Shown piece by piece: positions 5,686 through 13,685 of a DNA stretch of 23,838 nt. The first letter of the stretch is position 1, and each line of letters begins with the position of its first letter. The position numbers and the translations under genes are program-made. This DNA is from a virus. Under the pieces are notes generated by a model. That model saw only the letters and a program-made list of their open reading frames with translations. It was not told the origin of the DNA and ran no database searches. The stretch is from positions 1 to 23,838 of IMG/VR virus record IMGVR_UViG_3300003885_000043, one strand, 5' to 3'.

Positions 5686-8106
5686 ATGGCCTTTGACCTC
5701 GATATTCAGGCCGACCCGCAGGAGCTGTTTCAGGACCCGGACCTGAAGACCGAACGCCGCCGCTCCACGTCACGGATGCGAAAGAGCAAGCGCCAGGAGC
5801 TTGCGAACCGGGTGATCGTATTCCACACGCAGGATCTGCAAGACCGCTACAACGACGACGAGATGCGGCTGCAACGCTACGCGAAGTACCGCAACTGGAC
5901 CGAGGGCACGGACTTTCCCTGGGAAGGAGCTTCGGATCAGGCCGTGCCGGACATGATGACCAGCTCGCTGCGGATTCAGGACTCGCTGCACAACTCGGTG
6001 ATGTCGTCGCGTCCCAGCGTCACGAGCAAGGCCACCAACGACAGCGACGAGGAGCGGCAGGACAAGATCGACCAGATGCTCGATTACCAGTTCTTTGTCG
6101 AGCAGGAAGGCGAGAACATCATTGGCGAGATGGCCGACGCTTTTGTCAACGATGGAGTAATCACGGCCTTCGTAGCGTGGGTGCGTGACGTGCGGCCCAA
6201 CACCACCTTGCGGCGCTTCATTCGAGAAGATCCTCCGGGCACCATGCCCGTTCAGGTGTTCCGCGACCTGCTGCGTGAGCACTACTCCACCTACAACCAC
6301 TATGCGCTGGACGAGGAGATGTGGGACTGGGAGCTGAAACGCAAGAAGCCCGTCCGACGCGACGAGGAGCCCATCCGAATCTCGTTCTACCACGATGATG
6401 CGGTGCCCGACGAGTGGGAAATGCAGATCAACGAGGATACGGTGGTCTACGAGGGGCCGCGGGTGCTCATCAAGGACTACGACGATGTGTTTCACCCGCC
6501 GCGTTCGGCCAACTTGCAGATCCCCTCGCCAGCCAATCCGGATGGTGCAACCCACGTTCTGATCGTCGACTACCCCTCGATTGACGAAATCGAGCGGCTG
6601 ATCGACGATGGCACCTACGACCTCGTGCCAGACGAGCACATCGCCAAGATCAAGAAGGCAAGGCTTTCGCGCGACGACCTCAACCAGGCCAAGGAGCAGA
6701 AGGATCTGATCTCGGGCCGCACCACGCACTCCGAGCCCAAGGACGACACGCACGGCACACTGACCCGAATCCTGTGCTTCGATATGTACGACATCGACAG
6801 CGACGGCGTGAACGAAGACATGGTGTTCTGGGTCATCCTGGAAACCGAGACGTTGCTGAAATCCCAACGCCTCGGCGAGGCGTTCCCGTCCAAAGACGGC
6901 CCCAGCCGGCCTTTTGCCGAGTCGAGCTTTTTGCCCGTCAAGGGACGCCGCGAGGGCATCAGCCACCTCGAGCAGATGGAAGGGCTCCACGATCTCACCA
7001 AGCAGCTCGTCGATCAGACCGTCGACAACGGCACGCTGGCCAATGCTCCGATTGGCTTCTACCGCGCCGCGAGCTCGATGAAGCCCGAGCGGCTGCGCAT
7101 GTTCCCGGGCGACATGATCCCGGTGTCCGATCCCAACACCGATGTCTCGTTTCCCAAGATGGGCCACGAGTCCCAGTCCTTCGGCATCAACATGCTGGCC
7201 GTCACCGACCAGATGAAGGAGCGGCTGTCTCTGGTTGGCGATCTCCAACTAGGTAGGGTGCCCTCTGGCAAGTCCAGTGCGCTGCGCACCATCGGCGGGA
7301 TGCAGACCGTCCTATCTCAGGGAGAGGCACGGCCCGAGCGCAACCTGCGCCGCTTCTACATGGCCTACACCGCGATCTACGCCAAGATGCACGACCTGAA
7401 CCGCCAGTTTGCCCCCGATCAGAAGCGCTTTCGCATCTACGGCTACACGGAGGAGGACCAGGACCCCTACGCCAGCGTGAACCGGGGCACGGACCTCGAT
7501 GTGGCAATGGAGTTCGATTTCCACGCCAACGTACTCAACTCGTCCAAGGAGGCCCTACAGCAGGGCATGGGGCAGTTGATGGGGACCTACCTCCAGCCTG
7601 CCTTCATTCAGGCCGGGCTGACCACGCCTCGCACGATCTACAATCTAGGTAGGGACTTCGCGCGCTATCAGGGCCAGAACCCCGACGGCAAGTACCTCGA
7701 AAAGCCCCATCCCGAGGCCGGCCTGCCCAAGATCAGCTACGAGGAGGCGATCACCTACATCCTCTCGGGTCGAAAGCCCCACGGCCTGCCGATCGAGCCT
7801 GCGCCCGAGCACCTTCAGAAGCTCCAGGAGTTCGTCTCGGACCCGGTGCGCATCCGAATGCTCAACGACAACGGGATGCAGATGCTTCAGGAGTACATGC
7901 GGGAGATTGCGGGCAGGGCGCAGCAGGAGCAGCAGCAGCAGGCACTCGCCCAAGCCGCCCAGCAGGGGCAAGGTGCCCCAGGCGCCCCGGCTCCCACAGC
8001 GCAACCGGGGGAGAACTCCCCCACTCCGGTGCAAGGTGACGAGCTGCTCGATGAGTCCCTGCCAGGGGCTGGCGGCGGAGCGAATCAGGGGGTGCCGGGT
8101 GTCTGA
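5686..8106 (+). CDS. Portal protein (large, 806 aa)
   Basis: The portal is the dodecameric ring through which DNA enters and leaves the capsid. The N-terminal block FPWEGASDQAVPDMMTSS near residues 77-94 is the usual portal entry motif. A long alpha/beta core follows, with an aromatic acidic region and a helical stem region (SLVGDLQLGRVPSGKSSAL near 514-532). The C-terminal part contains a Gln/Ala/Pro-rich low-complexity stretch at about 743-775 and a Gly-rich end. At 806 aa it is longer than the T7 portal and in the size range of P22-like portals with C-terminal extensions. AGGAGG at 5671-5676 lies 9 bases before the ATG, which abuts the previous TAG. Its position after the terminase supports the call. 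Confidence 0.88.
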   Translation: MAFDLDIQADPQELFQDPDLKTERRRSTSRMRKSKRQELANRVIVFHTQDLQDRYNDDEMRLQRYAKYRNWTEGTDFPWEGASDQAVPDMMTSSLRIQDSLHNSVMSSRPSVTSKATNDSDEERQDKIDQMLDYQFFVEQEGENIIGEMADAFVNDGVITAFVAWVRDVRPNTTLRRFIREDPPGTMPVQVFRDLLREHYSTYNHYALDEEMWDWELKRKKPVRRDEEPIRISFYHDDAVPDEWEMQINEDTVVYEGPRVLIKDYDDVFHPPRSANLQIPSPANPDGATHVLIVDYPSIDEIERLIDDGTYDLVPDEHIAKIKKARLSRDDLNQAKEQKDLISGRTTHSEPKDDTHGTLTRILCFDMYDIDSDGVNEDMVFWVILETETLLKSQRLGEAFPSKDGPSRPFAESSFLPVKGRREGISHLEQMEGLHDLTKQLVDQTVDNGTLANAPIGFYRAASSMKPERLRMFPGDMIPVSDPNTDVSFPKMGHESQSFGINMLAVTDQMKERLSLVGDLQLGRVPSGKSSALRTIGGMQTVLSQGEARPERNLRRFYMAYTAIYAKMHDLNRQFAPDQKRFRIYGYTEEDQDPYASVNRGTDLDVAMEFDFHANVLNSSKEALQQGMGQLMGTYLQPAFIQAGLTTPRTIYNLGRDFARYQGQNPDGKYLEKPHPEAGLPKISYEEAITYILSGRKPHGLPIEPAPEHLQKLQEFVSDPVRIRMLNDNGMQMLQEYMREIAGRAQQEQQQQALAQAAQQGQGAPGAPAPTAQPGENSPTPVQGDELLDESLPGAGGGANQGVPGV

Positions 8107-8503
8107 CCGCCGAGAACGCTTCCTCGAGCAGGTGAAAAAGCGTAATTCGCGTATTTCGCGTAGTGCCGACGATTACCAGCTTCGGCAAATGACTCAGGGT
8201 CAGGCTCCGATGGAGGCGCTGACGACCAGTCCGGAGTGGGAAATCTTCCGCAACGTGATTCAGGGCGAGATCGAGAGGCTCGAAAAAGCCCTTGCGGAGC
8301 TCGCCCCTACCTTTCTTAACCCCGAGACGACGACCTTCGAGCAGATGCTGGGCCTCAAGTTCAACGCCCTGATCGCCGGAGCCCGGGTAGACGCATTGCG
8401 GGAAGTGCTCGGAATGCCTCAGGTAATCATAGAAGACGGGGAGAAGGCGCGTGACATTCTCGCAGAGCGTTTCCGTGAAAAATCCAGTCCATCCCACTCG
8501 TAA
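8099..8503 (+). CDS. Helical hypothetical protein after the portal (134 aa)
   Basis: A GTG start at 8099 overlaps the portal end by 8 bases, with an AGGGGGTG tract upstream. The product begins VSDRRERFLEQVKKRN and is almost entirely helical and charged, with two amphipathic segments (IFRNVIQGEIERLEKALAEL and FNALIAGARVDALREVLG). No cysteines or membrane spans are present. Proteins of this size between portal and scaffold are often minor head proteins. I do not recognise the family. The C-terminus overlaps the following Com-like frame if that gene starts at 8451. Confidence 0.7.
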   Translation: MSDRRERFLEQVKKRNSRISRSADDYQLRQMTQGQAPMEALTTSPEWEIFRNVIQGEIERLEKALAELAPTFLNPETTTFEQMLGLKFNALIAGARVDALREVLGMPQVIIEDGEKARDILAERFREKSSPSHS

Positions 8504-8666
8504 GATCCGTTGCCCGGCGTGCAACCGCTTCCTGTTCGTGTGCTCTACGGCCGCAGACGTCTTCATCGAGGTCAACTGCCGGGGCTGCAAACAGACGGTG
8601 GTGTATCTGAATGGGCAGGCCAAGGTCCAAGCCCTCGAAGTTGACACGCTCGTAGCCCCCGTGTAA
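8451..8666 (+). CDS. Com-like zinc-ribbon protein
   Basis: The core KIRCPACNRFLF ... VNCRGCKQ has Cys21-x2-Cys24 and Cys43-x2-Cys46 separated by a beta-rich stretch. This is the layout of the phage Mu Com family, a small zinc protein that activates translation of mom mRNA. Length (71 aa) fits. The GTG at 8451 has a GGGGAG site about 9 bases before it but overlaps the previous gene by 53 bases. A GTG at 8475 would start closer to the family's usual N-terminus but has a weak site. No mom gene is adjacent, so the partner is unknown. The gene ends just before a terminator. Confidence 0.7.
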   Translation: MTFSQSVSVKNPVHPTRKIRCPACNRFLFVCSTAADVFIEVNCRGCKQTVVYLNGQAKVQALEVDTLVAPV

Positions 8667-8692
8667 ACCACCCCACATAGGCCAGCAAGGTC

Positions 8693-8712
8693 CTGGTTCA
8701 GGCGTGAACCAG
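8693..8712 (+). other. Perfect 8-bp hairpin upstream of the terminator
   Basis: CTGGTTCA and TGAACCAG form a perfect stem around a GGCG loop, 26 bases after the Com-like stop. It has no T-run of its own, and the terminator hairpin follows 8 bases later. It could protect the 3' end of the mRNA, or be a protein or RNA recognition site. Confidence 0.7.
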
Positions 8713-8720
8713 AACAGAGG

Positions 8721-8749
8721 CGCTTCCACGGCAGTGGGGGCGTTTTTTT
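8721..8749 (+). terminator. Rho-independent terminator
   Basis: CGCTTCCAC (8721-8729) pairs with GTGGGGGCG (8734-8742), including two G-U pairs, around a GGCA loop. Seven T residues follow directly (8743-8749). It separates the packaging/portal block from the scaffold/capsid block and is the only clear intrinsic terminator in the window. Confidence 0.85.
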
Positions 8750-8799
8750 GTTGGGCCGGATCGTAAACCGGGTGACTCGATCCCACCCAAGGAGTGTGT

Positions 8800-9606
8800 A
8801 TGCCCGACGTAGCCGGTTCGTCCCCGGAAGGTGACGAGAACGCGATTCCGCATTCTCGAGTCACCGAGATGGTCGACAAGGCCAAACAAGACATGCAGAC
8901 GCAGCTCGACTCCGAGCGTCAGCGTTCTCAGAGTCTTCAGGCCCAGTTGGCAGTCGCCGCCGTCGCAAAGGCTGGCGGAGCGCAGGACCCGCAAGGTCCT
9001 GCCAAATGGACACGCGAGGCGCTTCAGGCCAAGGTGGAGTCCAGCGAGCTGACGCCAGAGCAGGCAGGAGCCATCTGGCAGAAGCAGGAGATCGAGGAGA
9101 AGGTCACAGAGCAGGTGGCCGGTGTGGAACAGCGCCTGCGTGCTGAACAGATGCAGCGAAGCACCGCCACCACGCTTCAGTCTCAGGTCGATGCGTACAA
9201 GGGCTCCGTTCCCGAGGTCATGAACGAGGGAAGCGAGGAACGCGACCGGCTGAAGTCGGAGTATCAGTGGCTTCTAGGGCAGGGATATCAGCAAAACCTG
9301 CACACGGAGCTGCTGGCACTCCGGGCCGCCTTCGGAGACGTGGCCTCCCGCAAGAACTCGAAGGAGACGACCTCGCAGCGGCCTCGGTCCAAGGAGGTTG
9401 CGGGCAGCGGAGGCCGTCGCGGCAAGACCCCCAAAGTCGACAACGAAGGCGGTTCCGACATCGACCTTACCGACCGGCAGCAGTCCTACTACCAGCACCG
9501 CGTCGACGCCGGCCAGATGACGTGGAAGGACATTCGCGAACGCTTCGCTCGAGTGAGTAAACGCCGCGCCGAGCGTCCCAACCAAGTGTTGAGGCACGGC
9601 ACCTGA
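8800..9606 (+). CDS. Probable capsid scaffolding protein
   Basis: A 268-aa charged, helix-rich protein with Gln/Glu/Ala-rich coiled-coil stretches (DMQTQLDSERQRSQSLQAQL near residues 29-48, then EIEEKVTEQVAGVEQRLRAE). It has a flexible basic Gly/Ser linker and a basic C-terminal segment (ERFARVSKRRAER) that could bind coat protein. This layout and its position between portal and major capsid protein fit an internal scaffold. AAGGAG at 8789-8794 supports ATG 8800 rather than the GTG at 8794. It is the first gene after the terminator, so it must be read from a promoter downstream of 8749 or by readthrough; no good promoter is seen. The stop overlaps the next ATG (TGATG). Confidence 0.72.
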   Translation: MPDVAGSSPEGDENAIPHSRVTEMVDKAKQDMQTQLDSERQRSQSLQAQLAVAAVAKAGGAQDPQGPAKWTREALQAKVESSELTPEQAGAIWQKQEIEEKVTEQVAGVEQRLRAEQMQRSTATTLQSQVDAYKGSVPEVMNEGSEERDRLKSEYQWLLGQGYQQNLHTELLALRAAFGDVASRKNSKETTSQRPRSKEVAGSGGRRGKTPKVDNEGGSDIDLTDRQQSYYQHRVDAGQMTWKDIRERFARVSKRRAERPNQVLRHGT

Positions 9607-10022
9607 TGGGCACGGCGGAGATTTTCGTAGATAGCACTGCGCGACAGGTGTTTCCCAACGCGCAGAAGAACCGAAATCTACGAGGAAACAAGCTCGCAAA
9701 CATGTTCCGCCTCGGGCACAGGATAGGAAGTGTCCCAGGCTCGCGCATTGCTGATTTGGTGTCGATGCGAAAGACGCTGCTTCTCTGCACATCCCATCGC
9801 AAGAAGTTCAACGCACGCGCAGCCAACTACTTCTATGACAAGAACCTCCCAGATGTCGTGGGGACCTGCGAGGAATGCGGGGTCCGTTCACCGAACGCGA
9901 GACTCCTGATCCACGAAAGCTATGTGGCGACTCGTTCCGAAATGGGAATAGGGTCGTGGTACGTCCCGAAACAGGAATTGGATTCCATAGACCGTGCAAT
10001 GCACGCGAGAAGGAGACGATAA
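9606..10022 (+). CDS. Hypothetical protein with CxxC motif (138 aa)
   Basis: The ATG shares one base with the scaffold stop and the TAA overlaps the next ATG, so it is coupled on both sides. The basic N-terminal half reads NAQKNRNLRGNKLANMF. The second half has GTCEECGVRSPN near residues 86-97 and an LLIHES block, which with Cys61 may form a zinc site. It ends in a run of arginines (HARRRR). I do not recognise a family. A location between scaffold and decoration genes suggests a minor head protein or assembly factor. Confidence 0.65.
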   Translation: MGTAEIFVDSTARQVFPNAQKNRNLRGNKLANMFRLGHRIGSVPGSRIADLVSMRKTLLLCTSHRKKFNARAANYFYDKNLPDVVGTCEECGVRSPNARLLIHESYVATRSEMGIGSWYVPKQELDSIDRAMHARRRR

Positions 10023-10699
10023 TGCAGGCAGCAGGAAGCGTAAGCGGCGGGTCTTTCGTATTCATGGACATGGACATCGGCTTTTCAGCCATCGCAGGCC
10101 AGCCGTTGCAGGCTGCCGCAACGAATGGCGAGGGGCTGATCACGGCTACGTCCACCACGGCGTGTACCAACTATGTCGGGATCAGCACGCAGGCCGTGAC
10201 CCAGGTCAACACGCAGTTGGTCGGAACCGATCAGCAAGCGTCGATGCAGGTCGGCATCAATCCTGACATGATCCTCCGGGTGCGAATGTCGGGTACGGCC
10301 GCAACAGGCGGAGCGTTGGCGACCATCGCGGCGCTCACGATCAGCGCCGACGGGCTCGATAACGGAGGTGTCGGAACGGCCTCATTCACCATCTGGGGAC
10401 ACACGGGTCCGAACACCGAGACTTTCCGTGTGCAGTCGGCTGCCGACGTGCCGTCAGTGGCATGGCCCTACGTCAACGCCGTTGGAGATGAGTGGCTGGA
10501 GGCTGGCTGCAACGTTGGCATGTTCGGAGCGGGCATCACGCTGACCACCGAACTGGACGAGTTCGATGCTTCGGGCACCTTCAACACCACCGACAACTTC
10601 AATGCCGTTCGTGTCGAGGGCTACGGGGCCTCCCACGAGGGCACCACCAAGAGCTACGTTCACGTCGTCCCTGGAGATCCTTACTGGGGAAATACCTAG
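10022..10699 (+). CDS. Probable capsid decoration-type protein (225 aa)
   Basis: This 225-aa protein is small-residue rich (Ala, Gly, Thr, Ser), with many short beta stretches and few charges, beginning MQAAGSVSGGSFVFMDMDIG. Features include LITATSTTACTNYVGIS, an INPDMILRVRMSG strand and an acidic aromatic end (VVPGDPYWGNT). Beta-rich proteins next to the major capsid gene are typically head decoration or capsid-stabilising proteins. The internal start at 10022 is fixed by AAGGAG about 6 bases upstream and by the TAATG overlap. No specific family is recognised, so the decoration role rests on context and composition. Confidence 0.6.
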   Translation: MQAAGSVSGGSFVFMDMDIGFSAIAGQPLQAAATNGEGLITATSTTACTNYVGISTQAVTQVNTQLVGTDQQASMQVGINPDMILRVRMSGTAATGGALATIAALTISADGLDNGGVGTASFTIWGHTGPNTETFRVQSAADVPSVAWPYVNAVGDEWLEAGCNVGMFGAGITLTTELDEFDASGTFNTTDNFNAVRVEGYGASHEGTTKSYVHVVPGDPYWGNT

Positions 10700-10756
10700 G
10701 ACTAGAAGCTCGATTCACAGCAGGTCCAGCAGGGACACAACCTATAGGAGATTGCT

Positions 10757-11674
10757 ATGGCAGTCCCGCATGTATCAGGTGCCTTTGGCGACCTGCTGGA
10801 TATCGACTTCGAGGATATCTTCAACGACACCTACGATCAGCTCGAAGACAAGATCCCGATGCTCTACACGATGGTTCCCCACAACGGGCAGAACCACATG
10901 CGCTGGAGCGAGATCGGAACGGTGCCGGACTTCACGGAGTTCACCGGGCAGATCACGTACCAGAGCCAGGCGCAGGGCTACGATGTCCAGGCCACCTACA
11001 TCGAGTTCACCAACGGCATCCAGGTGCGTCGAAAGCTCTTCGACGACGACCAGTACCATGTGATGAACGAACGGCCCAAGGGCCTCGCGATGTCGGCGCA
11101 ACGGACTCGCCAGCAGGATGCGTTCCGCATCTTCAACGAGTCGACGGCCACCGGCAGCTCGTTCTTCACGAACTCCGAAGGCGTGGCACTGATTTCCAGC
11201 GCTCACACGACCAACGCAGCGGTATCGACGGCAAACGGCTTCGACAACTCGGGCACAGCGGCCTTGACGGCGACGGCGGTGCAGGCGTCTCGGATCGCCA
11301 TGCGCGGCTTCCGAGACGACACGGCCGGGCGAATGTCGGTGACTCCCGACGAGCTGTTCTACCCAGTCGATCTGTTCGCAGAGGCCGAGGAGATCATCGG
11401 GTCTTCCGGCAAGCTCGACGGCGCCGACAACAACCTCAACGTCAACAAGAACGCCTACGAGGGCTATGACTGCGAGTACTTGACCGACGCCAACAACTGG
11501 TGGATGTGCGACAGCAAGAAGCGGCGTGAGTACCTCTTCTGGGTCGAGCGCATCCCGCTTGAGTTCGGCATGGCCGAGGAGTTCGACACCTTCATCGCGA
11601 AGTGGCGGGCCTACATGCGGTACTCGTTCGCCTATGTGAACTGGCGCTGGGTCTACGGGAACATCGTCGCGTGA
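10757..11674 (+). CDS. Major capsid protein
   Basis: The 305-aa protein starts MAVPHVSGAFGDLLDIDFED and has the profile of an HK97-fold coat protein. An N-terminal helix region is followed by ARTRQQ-like spine text (AMSAQRTRQQDAFRIFNES near residues 110-128), a central beta-rich domain with an ISSAHT block, and an aromatic C-terminus (VERIPLEF ... YVNWRWVYGN). The general sequence resembles Mu gpT-like coat proteins. It follows scaffold and decoration genes, has a strong AGGAG site 6 bases before the ATG, and shows the highest-GC, most biased codon use of the region, as expected for the most abundant virion protein. Confidence 0.82.
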   Translation: MAVPHVSGAFGDLLDIDFEDIFNDTYDQLEDKIPMLYTMVPHNGQNHMRWSEIGTVPDFTEFTGQITYQSQAQGYDVQATYIEFTNGIQVRRKLFDDDQYHVMNERPKGLAMSAQRTRQQDAFRIFNESTATGSSFFTNSEGVALISSAHTTNAAVSTANGFDNSGTAALTATAVQASRIAMRGFRDDTAGRMSVTPDELFYPVDLFAEAEEIIGSSGKLDGADNNLNVNKNAYEGYDCEYLTDANNWWMCDSKKRREYLFWVERIPLEFGMAEEFDTFIAKWRAYMRYSFAYVNWRWVYGNIVA

Positions 11675-11859
11675 ACAAGTGGCACTCGGACATCAAGAAT
11701 CCGTGGGGCACTGGCAAGGGCAAGGCGAAGCGTCAGGAAGCAGAGCCGCCCAAGGGGCCGGAGAAGACTGCGGCGTGGCCGGGACTGCCCGGCAAGAAGG
11801 GTCCGAACCGCGCGGCGGGGACTCCGAGAGTCAAGACCGGGATGAAGGACGACTACTAA
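11671..11859 (+). CDS. Small Lys/Gly/Pro-rich protein (62 aa)
   Basis: A GTG start overlaps the capsid gene stop by 4 bases (GTGA). The product begins VNKWHSDIKNPWGTGKGKAK and is Lys, Gly and Pro rich (PPKGPEKT, PGLPGKKGPN), ending MKDDY. It is probably disordered and has no hydrophobic core. There is no strong ribosome binding site, so translation likely depends on ribosomes finishing the capsid gene. It could be a minor capsid-associated peptide. I do not recognise it, and a chance reading frame is the alternative. Confidence 0.5.
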   Translation: MNKWHSDIKNPWGTGKGKAKRQEAEPPKGPEKTAAWPGLPGKKGPNRAAGTPRVKTGMKDDY

Positions 11860-11932
11860 GTCACAGCGGGGTGCCGGGTCGAAGGTACGCGACGCATAAG
11901 GCGATACCCCAACTGTACCGAGGAGAACGAAA

Positions 11933-12865
11933 ATGTCTGGACTGACTCGCTACGGAGCCATCTGGGGCGCAATTCCGAACACCGCAGGCCGAGTCATCTG
12001 GGTGGCACCGGGGGCTGGTGCGTACCGCGTCGACGGCAAGAGCTACGATGCGAGCGACGGCAACGACGGACTCGATCCGCGACGTGCCAAGGCCACCGTC
12101 AACAGCGCGATGGATCAGACCACGGCGGCATCTGGTGATGTCATCGTGTGCCTGCCGGGTACTCACGACCACACGGCTTCGATTGTCATGGACATCGCCG
12201 GTGTGACTCTGATGGGTCTGCCGGGTGGTGCTGGAAATCCCTATCTGCACAAGACGACGCTGGACGCGACCAACATCACCACAAACCAGCTCATCAACGT
12301 AACGGCAGCGGACTGCGAGATCGCCTACCTGAACATCATTCCGCTGACGGCGGACTCAGGCATCGACCTGACGGCAACCGCCGATCAACTCTACATCCAT
12401 CACTGCTCATTCGATATGAGTGGCCCGGCTGTCAACGCGGCGACCATCGGCATTGACGCCATTGGCGGTGCATCCAACGTGGTGATCGACACCTGCGTAT
12501 TCCACGTCGATGGGGCTCAGGGTGCGGCGATTGTGCTCGGGGCGATGGTCGACGGGCTCGTTCAGAACTGCATCTTCAAGAACTCCGCCGGTACTTGGGT
12601 TTCGGCGATGACGCAGGCTGCGACGGGCCGTCGCATGGTGATCCGAGGCAACGAATTCGTGGCCGGCGTAGGCACCATCACCAACGGCTGCCTCGGGACG
12701 ACGGGTGGTGAGGAAGAGATGGCGAACTTCATCGGCAACCACAACACGGTCAGCGTCACCAAGATGGTCGACGGCTACGACGGCGGAGACGCCGTTCTTG
12801 CAGTCAACTACATCGGCACCGTGGGCGGCGGCACGGGTGGCACGCTGGTTACAGTCACCACCTAA
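11933..12865 (+). CDS. Parallel beta-helix (pectate-lyase-like) structural protein
   Basis: This 310-aa protein has repeated short strands with Asn/Cys/Phe ladder positions typical of right-handed beta-helix rungs, for example IVMDIAGVTLMG, IAYLNIIPLT, LYIHHCSFDM, VVIDTCVFHV, VQNCIFKN and MVIRGNEF. The N-terminal segment (VIWVAPGAGAYRVDGKSYDA) resembles the lead-in of phage beta-helix proteins. No catalytic residues can be assigned. It sits immediately after the capsid genes rather than with the tail fibres, so it may be a capsid-attached fibre or glycan-binding protein. AGGAG lies 8-9 bases before the ATG. The 73 bases before it hold no clear terminator. Confidence 0.7.
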   Translation: MSGLTRYGAIWGAIPNTAGRVIWVAPGAGAYRVDGKSYDASDGNDGLDPRRAKATVNSAMDQTTAASGDVIVCLPGTHDHTASIVMDIAGVTLMGLPGGAGNPYLHKTTLDATNITTNQLINVTAADCEIAYLNIIPLTADSGIDLTATADQLYIHHCSFDMSGPAVNAATIGIDAIGGASNVVIDTCVFHVDGAQGAAIVLGAMVDGLVQNCIFKNSAGTWVSAMTQAATGRRMVIRGNEFVAGVGTITNGCLGTTGGEEEMANFIGNHNTVSVTKMVDGYDGGDAVLAVNYIGTVGGGTGGTLVTVTT

Positions 12866-12875
12866 GAAGGGACGC

Positions 12876-13685
12876 ATGAGCGACACAGCAAGCTACGAGA
12901 AGCCGGGACGGCCCGAGTTCTATCTGACGCCGACTCAGGTGCGCCAGAAGAAGGACGACATCGAAATCTGCGATGCCAAGCTCGCCTCTCCGGTGATCGA
13001 GGAGAAGGCTCAGGTCCGAGAGCAGCGGCAACTCGCCATGAAGGCCCTCGAAGAGCAGGCCCCGCCCGAGCTGAACGAGATCGAGCGGGACAAGGTGTCG
13101 CTGCGCGTCAAGGAGCTTCGCGACAGCATCCGTGAAGGGATGCCGACCGCAGAAGAGATGCGCAAGAAGCCGCCCGGAGCGGTGTCGAAGCATCAGTCGT
13201 GGGAACGTTCCAAGAAGCAGGAGGTCTTCGAGTACCGACGCGGCTTGCGAATGCTGGACCCCGAGAACACCGAGTCCGAATACACCTCAGTCGAGCATCT
13301 GCGGCCTCCGTCGAACTCGCTGAACCTGGACAACGCCTTCATTCCGGGAAAGAACTTCGACTTCCCATCGGAGCAGTACATGGCCAATTTCGACTCCATC
13401 TTCCGCAAGGAGGAGCCGGTGGACAACTCGCTCGCTGAAATGGTGGCGGAGCAGCAGCAGCAGATCAACGAACTCAAGGAGATCGTAGATCGCACGCGGA
13501 TCGTGAAGCGAAAGACCACGGGCTGGACTGCCGAGAAGCGTGCCGAGCACTCCCGCAAGGCCAAGGAGCGCTACGAGGTCGGCATGGAGAAGCACCGGCA
13601 GGAGCAGCTCGATGAGGCCGAGCCCGGTCCCGAGATCGAGCTCGAGGCTCCGATCGAATCCGTAGCGGAGATTCAGGAGGCGTAA
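12876..13685 (+). CDS. Charged helical hypothetical protein (269 aa)
   Basis: The start at 12876 follows the previous stop by 10 bases with an AAGAAGG site. The protein is strongly charged and helical (EEKAQVREQRQLAMKALEEQ), with a central Ser/Asn-rich proline segment. A Gln run forms a short coiled coil (EQQQQINELKEIVDRT). A basic helix follows (WTAEKRAEHSRKAKERYE, similar in feel to DNA-binding NUMOD-type helices), and the tail is acidic. I do not recognise a family. It could be a minor head protein or an assembly chaperone. Confidence 0.72.
   Translation: MSDTASYEKPGRPEFYLTPTQVRQKKDDIEICDAKLASPVIEEKAQVREQRQLAMKALEEQAPPELNEIERDKVSLRVKELRDSIREGMPTAEEMRKKPPGAVSKHQSWERSKKQEVFEYRRGLRMLDPENTESEYTSVEHLRPPSNSLNLDNAFIPGKNFDFPSEQYMANFDSIFRKEEPVDNSLAEMVAEQQQQINELKEIVDRTRIVKRKTTGWTAEKRAEHSRKAKERYEVGMEKHRQEQLDEAEPGPEIELEAPIESVAEIQEA

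Noticed and set aside
5770-7248. Long antisense reading frame (492 codons) opposite the portal gene
   Set aside because: It mirrors the portal frame, has His/Val/Leu-rich shadow composition typical of the complement of GC-biased codons, and has no ribosome binding site or recognisable domain.
7919-7942. CAG repeat as a possible microsatellite
   Set aside because: It simply codes the Gln-rich tail of the portal protein and is interrupted by GAG and other codons.
10733-10757. T7-like phage promoter before the capsid gene (CCTATAGGAGA)
   Set aside because: Only the 3' part resembles the T7 consensus; the upstream recognition half does not match, and AGGAG is simply the ribosome binding site. 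No phage RNA polymerase gene is in the window.
10492-11469. Plus-strand frame of 325 codons overlapping the decoration and capsid genes
   Set aside because: It is in another frame of two well-supported genes and is Arg/His/Gly-rich low-quality shadow text.
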